Shown piece by piece: positions 13,728 to 23,652 of a stretch of 64,000 bases of DNA. How positions within the stretch are numbered: position 1 is the first letter of the stretch; every line of letters starts with the position of its first letter. The translations under genes and the position numbers were made by a program. Source of the stretch: Kaistella faecalis (lineage in GTDB: Bacteria; Bacteroidota; Bacteroidia; Flavobacteriales; Weeksellaceae); the NCBI RefSeq assembly GCF_019195395.1, contig NZ_CP078067.1:2247783-2311782 (forward strand), in the 5' to 3' direction. The notes under the pieces are model-generated. The model searched no databases. It saw only the letters and a program-made list of their open reading frames with translations, and was not told where the DNA came from.

Positions 13728-16643
13728 ATGCAAGGAAAAGGACTTATTACGCTGGTTGCGGTGATTCTGGGACTTATTTGTCTTAATGAATTGTTACCAA
13801 CCTGGTATGCAGGCAAAATTGAAAAACAAGCCACTGAACTCGCCGGAGACAACCCGGAAAAGTATCAGAAAGAAATGGCAAGACTTTCTAAAGACACCCT
13901 GAATCTCGGTTTTACCGAACTTTATTATTCCAAAGCGAAAGAAAAGGAAATGAAGTTAGGTTTGGATTTGAAAGGAGGGATTAACGTACTTTTAGAAATC
14001 AACCAGAGAGATTTGGTGAATAATTTAACCAATTATTCAACAAACCCAATTCTGATCGAGGCGCTTGACCGTACAGATCAAATGCAGAAAAACTCTACCA
14101 ATCCTTATATCAAGGACTTCTTTACGCAGTTCGATCTGGTGAACAAGGAAAAGGGAGCCAACCTGAAACTTGCAGACGCTGAAATCTTCGGGAATACCAA
14201 TCTTTCTGAGATTAAATTCAATACTCCCGATGATCAGGTTAAAAAAATTATAGAGAACAGAATTGAACTTTCTACCGGTACTGCTTACGAAGTAATCCGT
14301 ACCCGTATCGATAAAATGGGGGTTACGCAGCCGAATGTGCAGCGTGTACCAAGAACAGGAAGAATTTCTGTGGAAATGCCTGGTGTTAAAGATATCGACC
14401 GTGTGAAGAAAATGCTTCAGACTTCTGCGAAACTTCAGTTTTGGGAAGTTCAGCAACTTCAGGAAGTTTATCCTTATCTGGAGCAGCTTAACGCAGTAAT
14501 CGCAACCAAAGGCGATTCTATGGGAGTTGCCAAAAACACCAATCTGGTAAACCTTTTACAGCTGAACACTTTAAGATCTAATGGTGTTGCGAATGTAAAA
14601 CTTTCAGATACTGCTGCTGTAAATAAAATCGTCAACAGTAAAATTGCTAAAGATTTAAGACCACAGAATATCAAATACACCCAGTTTATGTGGGGTTACA
14701 AGCCGGAAGCTGGTGACGAGAACAATTTGGTCCTTTATGCGGTACGCGGAAACATAAACCAAAAAGCTCCTGTAGACGGGGCCGTGGAATCTGCAAGAGT
14801 GAATTATGATGACCTCGGCAGAATCGTGGTAGATATGCAGATGGACAGCAAAGGTTCTAAAGACTGGAAAACCCTGACAGGTAAAAACGTAAATAAACCT
14901 GTTGCAGTAACTCTGGATAACGTAGTTTATACCGCGCCGAATGTTGTGAACGAAATCCCTAACGGTAGAACACAGATCTCCGGAAGTTTCTCTCAGGAGG
15001 AAGCTCAGGATCTGGTAAATGTTCTTGGAGCCGGTAAACTTCCTGCAGGTGCAAAAATTGTACAGGCAGAAGTAGTAGGACCCTCTTTGGGAGCAGAATC
15101 GGTAGATGCGGGAATGTATTCCTTCATTATCGCATTCGTGATCATCATTCTGTATATGCTTTTCTATTATGGCGGTGCAGGTATTTACGCAGTAATTGCA
15201 ATTACTTTCAACTTATTCTATCTGATGGGCATCATGGATTCAGTAGATGCTACGCTTACTCTTCCGGGTATCGCAGGTATCGTACTCTCTATGGCCATGT
15301 CGATTGATGCGAATGTAATCGTATATGAACGTACAAAAGAAGAACTTTTCGCCGGCAAAAATATCCGTGAGGCTTATAACGAAGGTTTCAACTTCTCACT
15401 TTCGGCGATTATTGATGGTAACATTACCTCGCTTCTTACAGCTGTAGTGCTTTATATTTTCGGTACAGGCCCGATTCAGGGATTTGCGGTAACTTTAGGA
15501 ATCGGTATTATCCTATCCATGTTTACCTGTGTACTTTTAACAAGGGTGCTTATTTTCAGCAGACTAGAAAAAGGCAAAAATCTTTCTGTATGGACTAAAT
15601 TCAGTAAGAATATCTTCAGAAATACCTGGTATGATTTTATTGGAAAAAGAAAATATGCTTATATTTTCTCTGGTATTGTAACGGTAATCTGTCTTGCTTC
15701 TATCTTTACCCAAGGCTTCAAGTATGGCGTTGATTTTAAAGGCGGAAGAAGCTATGTAGTGCGTTTCGATAAACCTGTGATTGCCAATGAGGCAGCCAAC
15801 AGCCTTGAGAAACAGTTTATCAACAAAGAAGGCCAGGCGAATGCTGTAGATGTAAAAACCTATGGAAGCGATAGCCAGCTGAAAATTACGACAGATTACA
15901 GAATTGAAGAAGAAAGTCTGGAAGCAGACCAGGATGTGGAAAGCAAATTATTTGCGGGATTGAAACCCTATCTTCCGGCCGATGCAAAGATTTCAGGATT
16001 TAAAGATTCGGGAACCAACAATTACGGGATTGTAAGTTCAGTAAAAGTAGGTCCTACTGTTGCTGATGATATTAAATCCGGAGGTGTAATAGCATTGATC
16101 ATCGCACTTGCAGGAATCTTCCTTTATATCCTATTCCGTTTCAAGAGATGGCAGTTTTCTACCGGTGCAATTGCATCTCTTGTGCATGACTCAATTGTTA
16201 TTCTGGGCGCATACTCACTATTAAAGAACGTAATGCCTTTCAATATGGAGATCAATCAGGATTTCATCGCGGCGATTCTTACGGTATTGGGTTACTCGAT
16301 TAACGATACGGTAATTATTTTCGACAGAATCCGTGAGTATTTAAGCGAGAAAAAAGCTTTAACTCTTGAAGGATTATTTAATGATTCCATTTCGAGTACA
16401 CTGGGAAGAACCTTTAATACCGCATTCATGACCTTCCTTGTTATTCTGGCAATCTTCGTCTTTGGTGGAGAAAACCTGAGAGGATTTATGTTTGCCCTCT
16501 TGATCGGAGTAGGTTTCGGTACCTATTCAACGTGGTTTATCGCTTCGGCAGTATCTTATGACTTGCTTAAGAAGAAAGGAGTTGAAGGATCAGCCAAAGG
16601 TTTGGTATCCAATAAAGTGGAAAAACCTAAGAACAGAGATTAA
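13728..16643 (+). CDS. secDF: Fused protein translocase SecDF
   Basis: 971 residues: SecD and SecF in one chain, as usual in Bacteroidota. It uses the proton gradient to pull exported proteins through SecYEG. The order is a first transmembrane helix (residues 4-22), a large P1 periplasmic region including LGLDLKGGINV near residue 75, the SecD membrane domain (from about 465, with PGIAGIVLSMAMSIDANVIVYER), then the SecF half from about 640 (YGVDFKGGRSY) and its membrane domain (YSINDTVIIFDRIRE). P1 has a long insertion of over 100 residues compared with E. coli SecD. A terminator follows. Confidence 0.97.
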   Translation: MQGKGLITLVAVILGLICLNELLPTWYAGKIEKQATELAGDNPEKYQKEMARLSKDTLNLGFTELYYSKAKEKEMKLGLDLKGGINVLLEINQRDLVNNLTNYSTNPILIEALDRTDQMQKNSTNPYIKDFFTQFDLVNKEKGANLKLADAEIFGNTNLSEIKFNTPDDQVKKIIENRIELSTGTAYEVIRTRIDKMGVTQPNVQRVPRTGRISVEMPGVKDIDRVKKMLQTSAKLQFWEVQQLQEVYPYLEQLNAVIATKGDSMGVAKNTNLVNLLQLNTLRSNGVANVKLSDTAAVNKIVNSKIAKDLRPQNIKYTQFMWGYKPEAGDENNLVLYAVRGNINQKAPVDGAVESARVNYDDLGRIVVDMQMDSKGSKDWKTLTGKNVNKPVAVTLDNVVYTAPNVVNEIPNGRTQISGSFSQEEAQDLVNVLGAGKLPAGAKIVQAEVVGPSLGAESVDAGMYSFIIAFVIIILYMLFYYGGAGIYAVIAITFNLFYLMGIMDSVDATLTLPGIAGIVLSMAMSIDANVIVYERTKEELFAGKNIREAYNEGFNFSLSAIIDGNITSLLTAVVLYIFGTGPIQGFAVTLGIGIILSMFTCVLLTRVLIFSRLEKGKNLSVWTKFSKNIFRNTWYDFIGKRKYAYIFSGIVTVICLASIFTQGFKYGVDFKGGRSYVVRFDKPVIANEAANSLEKQFINKEGQANAVDVKTYGSDSQLKITTDYRIEEESLEADQDVESKLFAGLKPYLPADAKISGFKDSGTNNYGIVSSVKVGPTVADDIKSGGVIALIIALAGIFLYILFRFKRWQFSTGAIASLVHDSIVILGAYSLLKNVMPFNMEINQDFIAAILTVLGYSINDTVIIFDRIREYLSEKKALTLEGLFNDSISSTLGRTFNTAFMTFLVILAIFVFGGENLRGFMFALLIGVGFGTYSTWFIASAVSYDLLKKKGVEGSAKGLVSNKVEKPKNRD

Positions 16644-16661
16644 CAGTATTTTTAAAAAATG

Positions 16662-16692
16662 AAGTGCCCTTTGAAAAAAGGGCACTTTTTTT
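16662..16692 (+). terminator. Rho-independent terminator after secDF
   Basis: Perfect 9-bp stem (16662-16670 with 16679-16687), eight-base loop and a T-run to about 16692. Confidence 0.92.
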
Positions 16693-16724
16693 GGCTCAGT
16701 TTTAAAAGTTGTTTTTACAACTAC

Positions 16725-16732
16725 TATCTTTG
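16725..16732 (+). promoter_or_regulatory. -7 box of the MFS gene
   Basis: TATCTTTG nine bases before the ATG at 16742. The nearest TTG (16709-16711) is only 13 bases upstream, shorter than usual. Confidence 0.5.
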
Positions 16733-16741
16733 CACTCTCTT

Positions 16742-17965
16742 ATGAAAAAAAATCAGAAGTCCGCAGCCATTGGATTCATCTTTATTACCTTACTCATCGA
16801 TATTACCGGGTGGGGAATTGTAATACCTGTAGTACCAAAGCTGATCCAGGAACTTATTCATAATCCGGATCTCAGTGTTGCTTCCCAATATGGCGGCTGG
16901 CTGAGTTTTGCCTATGCCGGGATGCAGTTTATTTTTGCTTCTGTCTTAGGAGGTTTAAGTGACAAATACGGAAGACGGCCGATTATCCTTTTTTCCTTAT
17001 TGGGATTTTCGCTTAATTTCATGATTCAGGCATTGGCGCCAACAATTTTCTGGCTGTTTGTCGGGAGACTGTTTTCCGGAATTACCGGAGCAAGTATTAC
17101 GACTGCAAGTGCTTATATCGCTGATATTTCCACCGATGAAGACCGTGCAAAGAATTTTGGAATGATTGGCGCTGCTTTTGGCTTGGGCTTTATTATTGGT
17201 CCCGTGATTGGTGGGGTTTTGGGGCAATTCGGAGCGAGGATTCCGTTTTATGCCGCTTCAGTCCTGTGTCTTGTCAATTTCCTTTACGGCTGGTTTATTC
17301 TCCCCGAAAGTCTTGATAAAGAGCACCGGCGACCTTTCAACTGGCGGCGGGCAAATCCCGTGGGATCGTTAATGCAACTCAGGAAATATCCTAAAATACT
17401 CGGGCTTATAGCCGCGTTGGTTTTTGTGTACATTGCAGGTCACGCCGTACAGACCAACTGGACTTTTTTTACGATGTATAAATTCAACTGGACTGAAACT
17501 TTAGTCGGCATATCTCTTGGTGTTTCCGGATTTATGGCAGCCTTGGTTCAGGGTTATCTCATCAGGTTTATTCAGCCTAAAATCGGGAACGAAAAAAGCA
17601 TTTTCTACGGGCTTTCTCTTTATGCCATTGGAATGATTCTCTTTGCCTTCGCCAGCGAAAGCTGGATGATGTTTGCATTTCTGATTCCCTACGGTTTAGG
17701 CGGGATTGCCGGTCCTGCACTGCAGTCGGTAATTTCTGCTGAAGTTCCTAAAAGTGAGCAGGGGGAATTGCAGGGCGCACTGGCGAGTCTGGTGAGTCTT
17801 ACTGCGATTATCGGTCCGCCGCTTATGACCAATATTTTTTATTATTTCACCCATGATTCTGCGCCATTTATTTTTCCGGGAGCACCATTTTTTCTTGGAT
17901 TTTTATTAATGGCAATCAGTGCGGTGATTGTATATTTTGTTTTTCGCGAGAAAAGAGTCCGTTAG
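16742..17965 (+). CDS. MFS transporter of the Tet/TCR-like group
   Basis: 407 residues from the ATG at 16742; the 5' extension to 16709 contains the promoter box and is rejected. There are about 12 transmembrane helices. Motif A of drug:proton antiporters is clear in loop 2-3 ([11 protein letters not shown]), and [11 protein letters not shown] plus GPVIGGVLG in helices 4-5 match the 12-TMS TetA-like branch. Many flavobacterial chromosomes carry this gene, and the resemblance is not evidence of tetracycline resistance. The exported substrate is unknown. The preceding secDF terminator and the promoter leave it as a separate unit. Confidence 0.9.
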   Translation: MKKNQKSAAIGFIFITLLIDITGWGIVIPVVPKLIQELIHNPDLSVASQYGGWLSFAYAGMQFIFASVLGGLSDKYGRRPIILFSLLGFSLNFMIQALAPTIFWLFVGRLFSGITGASITTASAYIADISTDEDRAKNFGMIGAAFGLGFIIGPVIGGVLGQFGARIPFYAASVLCLVNFLYGWFILPESLDKEHRRPFNWRRANPVGSLMQLRKYPKILGLIAALVFVYIAGHAVQTNWTFFTMYKFNWTETLVGISLGVSGFMAALVQGYLIRFIQPKIGNEKSIFYGLSLYAIGMILFAFASESWMMFAFLIPYGLGGIAGPALQSVISAEVPKSEQGELQGALASLVSLTAIIGPPLMTNIFYYFTHDSAPFIFPGAPFFLGFLLMAISAVIVYFVFREKRVR

Positions 17966-18031
17966 GATAAGTCTTTTTGATTAAATATTTAAAATGAAAA
18001 TCAGTTTCATAAACTTTCGTAATTTTACGCC

Positions 18032-18358
18032 ATGGAATTAAGTATAGGAGAAATGCTTTTGATTGCTGTGGCAATCGTTGTTTTATTCGGTCCTGATAAA
18101 TTGCCGCAGATTGCTCGGGATTTAGGGCAGGGTGTACGCAAGATGCGAGGCGCGATGGAGGATGTGAAATCTGAAATCCTGAAAGAAACCGATAATCCTG
18201 TATCCGAAATAAAAAGAGAAATCGACAAAGTAAAGCAGGCTGCCAAAGATTATAATCCTTTAAGCGATATTGAAAATAAAGAAGCGTTGGCAAAACGGGA
18301 TATACCAAAAGTTAATCTCGCGGATAATGATGAACACGAAGGACCGGTAAGCCGCTGA
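18032..18358 (+). CDS. tatA: Twin-arginine translocase TatA/E-type subunit
   Basis: 108 residues: one N-terminal membrane helix (residues 3-19, IGEMLLIAVAIVVLFGP), the FGP hinge, an amphipathic helix (DKLPQIARDLGQGVRKMRG) and a charged, disordered tail. TatA oligomers form the route for folded proteins carrying twin-arginine signals. The long amphipathic region and tail also recall TatB, but Bacteroidota usually have TatA/E-type proteins, so TatA is preferred. A TAATTTTA box (18020-18027, one mismatch) ends four bases before the ATG. The PAP2 gene starts one base after the stop, indicating one transcript. No tatC lies in the window. Confidence 0.88.
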   Translation: MELSIGEMLLIAVAIVVLFGPDKLPQIARDLGQGVRKMRGAMEDVKSEILKETDNPVSEIKREIDKVKQAAKDYNPLSDIENKEALAKRDIPKVNLADNDEHEGPVSR

Positions 18359-18359
18359 T

Positions 18360-18929
18360 ATGTACGAACTCATCCAGGAAGACAGACAGGCATTTCTCTA
18401 TCTCAATAATTTGGGGAGTCAACCTTTTGATCAGTTTTGGATCATGGTGTCCGCAACTTGGATCTGGGTACCGCTATATGTAATCTTTCTTTATTTACTT
18501 TACAAAGAATATAAACTAAGAAATTTAGTTTTTATATTGATTTTTATCGCGCTGGGCGTTACCGTGTCCGATCAGCTCGCCGGGATTTTCAAAACCGGAA
18601 TCGCCAGATTCAGACCCTGTCACGATCCGTCTCTTGAAGGTTTGGTGAGAGAGGTGAAATGCGGCGGACAGTTCGGTTTTTATTCCAGTCATGCATCCAA
18701 TACCTTTTTTATTGCCACACTCATGAGCATCTTACTGCGTAAAACCCGCAGGATTCTACCTTATTTACTTTTCTTTTGGGCAGCAATGGTTTCTTACAGC
18801 CGTATTTATTTGGGCGTACATTTTCCGATGGATCTTGTAATGGGCGCATTAATGGGCTTTTTCCTGGGCGGATTTTTTGCGACACTTTCATTAAAGGTCA
18901 TTTATAAAAGGGAAAGATCTAAAATCTAA
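18360..18929 (+). CDS. PAP2-family membrane phosphatase
   Basis: 189 residues with five to six membrane helices. The three phosphatase motifs are in order: KTGIARFRP (C1), a modified C2 reading YSSHASN where PSGH is usual, and SRIYLGVHFPMD (C3) with the catalytic His and Asp. These enzymes remove phosphate from lipid phosphates such as undecaprenyl pyrophosphate or phosphatidic acid derivatives. An undecaprenyl-pyrophosphate role is plausible but not shown. It starts one base after tatA, which suggests translational coupling without an obvious shared function. Confidence 0.9.
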   Translation: MYELIQEDRQAFLYLNNLGSQPFDQFWIMVSATWIWVPLYVIFLYLLYKEYKLRNLVFILIFIALGVTVSDQLAGIFKTGIARFRPCHDPSLEGLVREVKCGGQFGFYSSHASNTFFIATLMSILLRKTRRILPYLLFFWAAMVSYSRIYLGVHFPMDLVMGALMGFFLGGFFATLSLKVIYKRERSKI

Positions 18930-19034
18930 CCTTTATAACCTTTATTCCAACACTTTGCTTATCACTCTTTTGACGCTCGCTTCGCTCGCGCCTAAACTTC
19001 AGTCTTTCATCTTCACGCTTACCATCAAAAATAT

Positions 19035-19042
19035 TATCTTTG
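19035..19042 (+). promoter_or_regulatory. -7 box of polA, four bases from ATG
   Basis: TATCTTTG then CTTT and the ATG at 19047. Another case where transcription should begin at or just before the start codon. Confidence 0.55.
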
Positions 19043-19046
19043 CTTT

Positions 19047-21881
19047 ATGTCACACAACAACGATAAAAGACTTTTCCTCATCGATGCTTATGCGATGATT
19101 TTCCGTGGGTATTATGCATTAATACGCAGTCCGCGGATGACAAGTGACGGAAAAGATACCTCTGCAATATTCGGATTTACCAATTCTTTAATCGAGCTTA
19201 TCCGCCGGGAAAGACCGACGCATTTGGCGGTAGTTTTCGATGTCGGTCAGGCGAGTGTCCGTACTGTAGATTTCGCTGAATATAAGGCGAACAGAAGCGA
19301 AACTCCGGAAGCCATAAAAATTGCCATTCCTTATATTCACAGGATCCTGGAAGCGATGCATGTTCCGATTTTGGGGGTTGAAGGTTACGAGGCTGATGAC
19401 GTCATAGGAACAATTGCCTGTAAAGCAGAAAAAGAAGGGTATACCACCTTTATGGTGACACCGGATAAGGATTTTGCGCAGTTGGTAACCGATAAAATTA
19501 AAATCTACAAACCCGGTCTAAAAGGTGCGGAGTTTGAAATTTTGGGCGTTGAGGAAGTAAAGGCAAAATACGAAATTGAAGATCCCAAACAGGTGATTGA
19601 TTACCTTGCAATGATGGGTGATTCCGTGGATAATATTCCCGGCCTGGACGGTGTTGGAGAGAAGACAGCCAAGAAATTTCTGAAAGAATACGGAAGTATT
19701 GAAAACCTGCTCGCCAATACCCATGAAATTAAAGGCAAACTACGCGAGAAAGTGGAAGCCAGTGCTGAACGCGGAATTTTATCTAAAAAATTAGCGACGA
19801 TTATCTGTGATTCACCCATTGAGTTCCATCAGGAACAGTATGACCTTGAAACTCCGGATTTTGAAAAAGTAAGAATTGTTTTTGAGGAAATTGAATTCCG
19901 CAGACTCTACGAAAACCTGTACCGTGCTTTTGCACCGGCAATTCCCGCAGCTCCGGGCATAATTTCCGATGAAAAGGCGGAACCAGCTGTCCCGTTAGGG
20001 AATCTGGGAGCCGCGGCCAGACAGCTAGACCTGTTTGCGAGTTATGAAGATCTGGATCAGGCTACCACGACCAAGTCGAATATCGTAGAGAACGATCATC
20101 TTTACCAGTATATCGATTCTCCCAAAGCGCAGAAAATATTGGTTCAGAATCTACTCACACAGCAGGCTGTCAGTTTTGATACAGAAACGACCACACTGAA
20201 CGAAATGGATGCCGAATTGATTGGGATGAGTTTCTCCTATAAAAAAGGGTTGGCGTACTATATTCCGCTTTCCGAAAATAGGGAAGAAGTTTTGTCAACA
20301 CTTGAAATCTTCCGGCCGTTTTTTGAGAAGAAGGAAATTCTTAAAATTGCCCATAATTTAAAATTCGATTATAAAGTTCTGAAACAGTACGGAATACAAA
20401 TCGAAGGAGCTGTTTTTGATACCATGATCGCTCATTATCTCCTGAATCCTGACGGAAGACACGGCATGGATTATTTGGCGGAAATGTACCTGCATTACAA
20501 ACCTGTTTCCATCGAAACTTTAGTAGGGAAAGGAAAAAATCAGGGAACCCTGCGTTCAGTTTCTTTGGAAGAGCAGACCAATTATGTCGCCGAAGATGCT
20601 GATATTACCCTGCAGCTCTATCATATTTTCGGGCCGCAGCTTGAAAAAGAAAATCTTCAGGATTTATTCTATAAAGTAGAAATGCCGCTGATGAAAGTTC
20701 TTGCAAAAATGGAACTTGAAGGTGTGTCGCTTGATAGAAACTGGCTCGAACAGGAAAGTAAAGACCTGGAAAATGATCTGAGGGAACTCGAAAAAAATAT
20801 TTTTGAACTGTCCGGCGAAGAATTTAATATGAATTCCCCGAAACAGCTTGGTGAAGTTTTATTTGAAAAAATGCAGCTTGATCCCAAAGCCAAGAAAACC
20901 AAAACCGGACAATATTCCACCTCCGAAGATGTTTTGCAGAAACTTTCAGGTAAGCACGAAATCATCAAACATATTCTCGAACACAGGACGTATCAGAAAC
21001 TTAAATCCACTTATGTGGACGCACTGCCTTTACAGATCGATAAAGACGATCACCGCGTTCATACCAATTTTTCACAGACGACAGCAGCAACAGGACGTCT
21101 TGCTTCTGTGAATCCGAATCTTCAGAATATCCCGATCCGTACCTTGCGCGGACAGCAGATTCGGGGTGCTTTTGTAGCGGGAGAAGGAAAGAAGATCATT
21201 TCTGCCGATTATTCACAGATCGAACTTAGGCTTATTGCCGAAATTTCCAATGAGGAAAATATGATTCTGGCATTCCAGAACGGTGAGGATATTCACGCTT
21301 CCACGGCTTCAAAACTTTTTAATGTTCCATTGGAGGAAGTGACCAAAACGCAGCGAAGTCAGGCGAAAACAGTGAATTTTGGAATTATTTACGGACAGGG
21401 CGCTTTTGCTCTGGCGGAACAGACCGGCCTTTCGCGAACCGAGGCAAAACATATGATCGAGGCTTATTTCGAAACCTATCCGCAGCTTAAAAAGTATATG
21501 GCTGAACAGGTAAAGAAAGCCCAGGATTTAGGTTACGTGGAAACAATTCTGCACCGTAAGCGTCATTTGAAAGACATCAATTCTGCCAATTTTGTAGTCA
21601 AAGCACACGCGGAAAGAAACGCCGTAAACGCACCGATCCAGGGAAGCGCCGCCGATGTGATAAAACTCGCCATGATCAGGATTGACGAAAAACTTACAGA
21701 ACAGAATTTACAAACCAAAATGCTGCTTCAGGTGCATGATGAACTTCTGTTTGAAGCTCCTGCTGAAGAAGTGGAAACAGCAAAAAGTTTAATCAAAACC
21801 GAAATGGAGTCCGCATTTGAAACCAAAGTTCCTTTGCTGGTGGAAGTGGGTGTTGGTGATAACTGGCTGGAAGCACATTAA
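19047..21881 (+). CDS. polA: DNA polymerase I
   Basis: 944 residues with all three domains. The 5'-nuclease part (1-300) has YEADDVIG and the helix-hairpin-helix GLDGVGEKTA. The 3'-5' exonuclease domain (about 350-540) keeps DTETT, so proofreading is probably active. The polymerase domain has motif A DYSQIELR, the O-helix RSQAKTVNFGIIYG and motif C VHDE. It fills gaps and removes RNA primers during replication and repair. The ATG is almost directly behind the -7 box. It is the only replication polymerase gene in the window and appears to be transcribed alone or with the YciI gene 37 bases on. Confidence 0.98.
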   Translation: MSHNNDKRLFLIDAYAMIFRGYYALIRSPRMTSDGKDTSAIFGFTNSLIELIRRERPTHLAVVFDVGQASVRTVDFAEYKANRSETPEAIKIAIPYIHRILEAMHVPILGVEGYEADDVIGTIACKAEKEGYTTFMVTPDKDFAQLVTDKIKIYKPGLKGAEFEILGVEEVKAKYEIEDPKQVIDYLAMMGDSVDNIPGLDGVGEKTAKKFLKEYGSIENLLANTHEIKGKLREKVEASAERGILSKKLATIICDSPIEFHQEQYDLETPDFEKVRIVFEEIEFRRLYENLYRAFAPAIPAAPGIISDEKAEPAVPLGNLGAAARQLDLFASYEDLDQATTTKSNIVENDHLYQYIDSPKAQKILVQNLLTQQAVSFDTETTTLNEMDAELIGMSFSYKKGLAYYIPLSENREEVLSTLEIFRPFFEKKEILKIAHNLKFDYKVLKQYGIQIEGAVFDTMIAHYLLNPDGRHGMDYLAEMYLHYKPVSIETLVGKGKNQGTLRSVSLEEQTNYVAEDADITLQLYHIFGPQLEKENLQDLFYKVEMPLMKVLAKMELEGVSLDRNWLEQESKDLENDLRELEKNIFELSGEEFNMNSPKQLGEVLFEKMQLDPKAKKTKTGQYSTSEDVLQKLSGKHEIIKHILEHRTYQKLKSTYVDALPLQIDKDDHRVHTNFSQTTAATGRLASVNPNLQNIPIRTLRGQQIRGAFVAGEGKKIISADYSQIELRLIAEISNEENMILAFQNGEDIHASTASKLFNVPLEEVTKTQRSQAKTVNFGIIYGQGAFALAEQTGLSRTEAKHMIEAYFETYPQLKKYMAEQVKKAQDLGYVETILHRKRHLKDINSANFVVKAHAERNAVNAPIQGSAADVIKLAMIRIDEKLTEQNLQTKMLLQVHDELLFEAPAEEVETAKSLIKTEMESAFETKVPLLVEVGVGDNWLEAH

Positions 21882-21918
21882 ATCTATCGTAAACCATTCA
21901 CACAGAAAATATTAAGTT

Positions 21919-22188
21919 ATGAAAACAGTCATTTTTTACGAGAACAATCCTGAGGCAACGATGGAGCAGTTTATGGAGGTTTATCCTAAACATCAGGAAA
22001 ACGAGGAAAGGTGCTTAAAAACCGGAAAAGTAATTGGGATCGGTCCGTTTTCCATTCCCGGAGAAGGCGCAATGGGAATTTTCGCCGACCTCGAGTCTGC
22101 AGAAGACTTTGTGAAAAACGATCCTTTTGTTCAGGAAGGTTTGGTTTCGAAAGTCACGTACAGACAATGGCAGGATGAACTTCTTTAA
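21919..22188 (+). CDS. YciI-like small protein
   Basis: 89 residues, a single YCII domain of the dimeric ferredoxin-like alpha/beta fold, which is the whole length of the family. Visible features are the N-terminal beta strand, a conserved His (PKHQENEERC) and a C-terminal YRQWQDELL helix. The family contains both dechlorinase-like enzymes and proteins of unknown role, and no specific substrate can be named. It sits 37 bases after polA and three bases before the glycosyltransferase gene, so it may be co-transcribed with the latter. Confidence 0.82.
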   Translation: MKTVIFYENNPEATMEQFMEVYPKHQENEERCLKTGKVIGIGPFSIPGEGAMGIFADLESAEDFVKNDPFVQEGLVSKVTYRQWQDELL

Positions 22189-22191
22189 GCG

Positions 22192-23082
22192 ATGAGGTTT
22201 CTGATCGTCATTCCTACCCACAATGAGCAAAAAAACATTCTTTTCTGCCTGGAATCTCTGAAAAACCAAACCTTCAGAGATTATGAGATCGTGGTCGTCA
22301 ATGACGGCTCAACGGACAAAACGCAGGACATGGTTTCAGCGTTTATTTCGGATCCAATGATCAGCGATAAATTTTCAATAATAAATTTGGAAAAATCCGA
22401 ACATGAACCCGGCGCAAAAGTCGTCAGAACCTTTAATAAAGGTTTGGAAACGGCAGATTTATCCAGGTTTGACATCCTCTGTAAGTTTGACGCAGATATA
22501 ATTTTTCCTGAAAATTATCTCAAGAAACTTAATGCGCTTTATGAGGAAAATCCAAAGGCAGGAATGGTTTCAGGAATTGTGAAGATCAAAAAATCGGTTT
22601 TCGAAAAGAATTTAGCTTTCGACTTTAAAGACGAAAAAAATCACTGGATTTTTGAAAATATTTCCTCTAAAAATCACGTCCGCGGACCAATAAAGTCTTA
22701 CCGGAAGCAATGTTTTGAGGACATGAACGGTTTGCGGCCGGTTCTCGGCTGGGACAATATTGACGTAATGCTCGCAAAAAAACACGGTTGGGAAGTTATT
22801 ACCATTAAAGATTTGTGGGTAAAACATCTGAGACCGACCGCATACAAATACAAAAATCAAAAGGCTGAAAAACTGGGAGAATATTTCTACAACATTGGTT
22901 TGAGTTTGCCTTTAACTGTGATTTCTTCCGCAAAATCTGCTTTAAAAAATAAATCCGTTTCTGAATTTTTCCTCACCCTGAAATCGTTTTTAAAACAAAA
23001 CGGCAAAAGGAAAATATCCGATGAGGAAATTAAATTTGTCCGGAATCTGAGGTGGGGTCAGTTGTTTAATAAAAGAAAGTAA
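22192..23082 (+). CDS. Family 2 glycosyltransferase
   Basis: 296 residues. The N-terminal GT-A domain shows IVIPTHNEQKNI, VVVNDGSTDKT and the metal-binding DAD in CKFDADIIFP (about residues 99-103). GT2 enzymes transfer a sugar from a nucleotide donor and are typical of capsule, O-antigen or protein glycosylation. There is no membrane helix at the C-terminus, so it is probably peripheral. It starts three bases after the YciI gene. The RAYT element now separates it from the other glycan genes at 25310-28661, which may once have been closer. Confidence 0.92.
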   Translation: MRFLIVIPTHNEQKNILFCLESLKNQTFRDYEIVVVNDGSTDKTQDMVSAFISDPMISDKFSIINLEKSEHEPGAKVVRTFNKGLETADLSRFDILCKFDADIIFPENYLKKLNALYEENPKAGMVSGIVKIKKSVFEKNLAFDFKDEKNHWIFENISSKNHVRGPIKSYRKQCFEDMNGLRPVLGWDNIDVMLAKKHGWEVITIKDLWVKHLRPTAYKYKNQKAEKLGEYFYNIGLSLPLTVISSAKSALKNKSVSEFFLTLKSFLKQNGKRKISDEEIKFVRNLRWGQLFNKRK

Positions 23083-23102
23083 CATGATTAATCAGTATAC
23101 AT

Positions 23103-23125
23103 GTAGGGACAGGTCGTGACCTGTC
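23103..23125 (+). repeat. Left REP of the RAYT element
   Basis: GTAG followed by an 8-bp perfect stem GACAGGTC/GACCTGTC with a two-base loop. The GTAG head next to a palindrome is the usual layout of REP sequences cut by RAYTs. Confidence 0.85.
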
Positions 23126-23175
23126 TGTCTAAATATTTTAAAATATTATTTCAATATAATCAAAAAACAGCTGAA

Positions 23176-23652
23176 ATGGAAGGCCGCAAAAGAAATAGAA
23201 AGCAAGGTTTCGATTATACGCAGGACGCAATTTATTTTATCACTATTTGCACGAAAGACAGGCTTCTCCATTTTGGAAAAATTGTACAAGGTAAAATGAT
23301 TGAAAGTGCGGCCGGAAGTATTGTAGCAGACCAAATTCGATGGCTCGAACAGCAATATCCTTACTTTGAATTACATAATTTTGTGGTGATGCCAAATCAT
23401 GTTCACCTTTTATTTCGAATTGACCGAGAAAAAATAAAAAATGAAAGGATCAAAATCAAGTCGGTTTCTTCTTTAATTGGCGCATTAAAAACCACGACTT
23501 CGAAACAGATTCATCTTTTGGGAAATACATCTTTTATGTGGCAGCGTTCGTTTCACGATCATATTGTGAGGACTGACGAGAGATATCGAAGAATTGATCA
23601 ATATATAACTAATAATCCCGAAAAGTGGAATAAAGATAAATTTTATGAATAG
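23176..23652 (+). CDS. REP-associated tyrosine transposase (RAYT)
   Basis: 158 residues from the ATG at 23176; the frame upstream to 23116 runs back toward the left REP and lacks family residues. The RAYT N-terminus RKRNRKQGFDYTQDAIYFIT is clear, followed by metal-binding HVH in MPNHVHLLF and the catalytic tyrosine helix RRIDQYITNNPEKW. These enzymes act on single-stranded REP hairpins. Unlike the Y1 gene at 11671, this one is bracketed by a matched pair of REPs. Its last eight bases overlap the start of the amidohydrolase frame. Confidence 0.9.
   Translation: MEGRKRNRKQGFDYTQDAIYFITICTKDRLLHFGKIVQGKMIESAAGSIVADQIRWLEQQYPYFELHNFVVMPNHVHLLFRIDREKIKNERIKIKSVSSLIGALKTTTSKQIHLLGNTSFMWQRSFHDHIVRTDERYRRIDQYITNNPEKWNKDKFYE

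Noticed and set aside
16742-17965. Tetracycline resistance gene
   Set aside because: The protein shares MFS motif A and the TetA-like fold, but the context is core chromosome with no TetR regulator or mobile element, so resistance is not supported.
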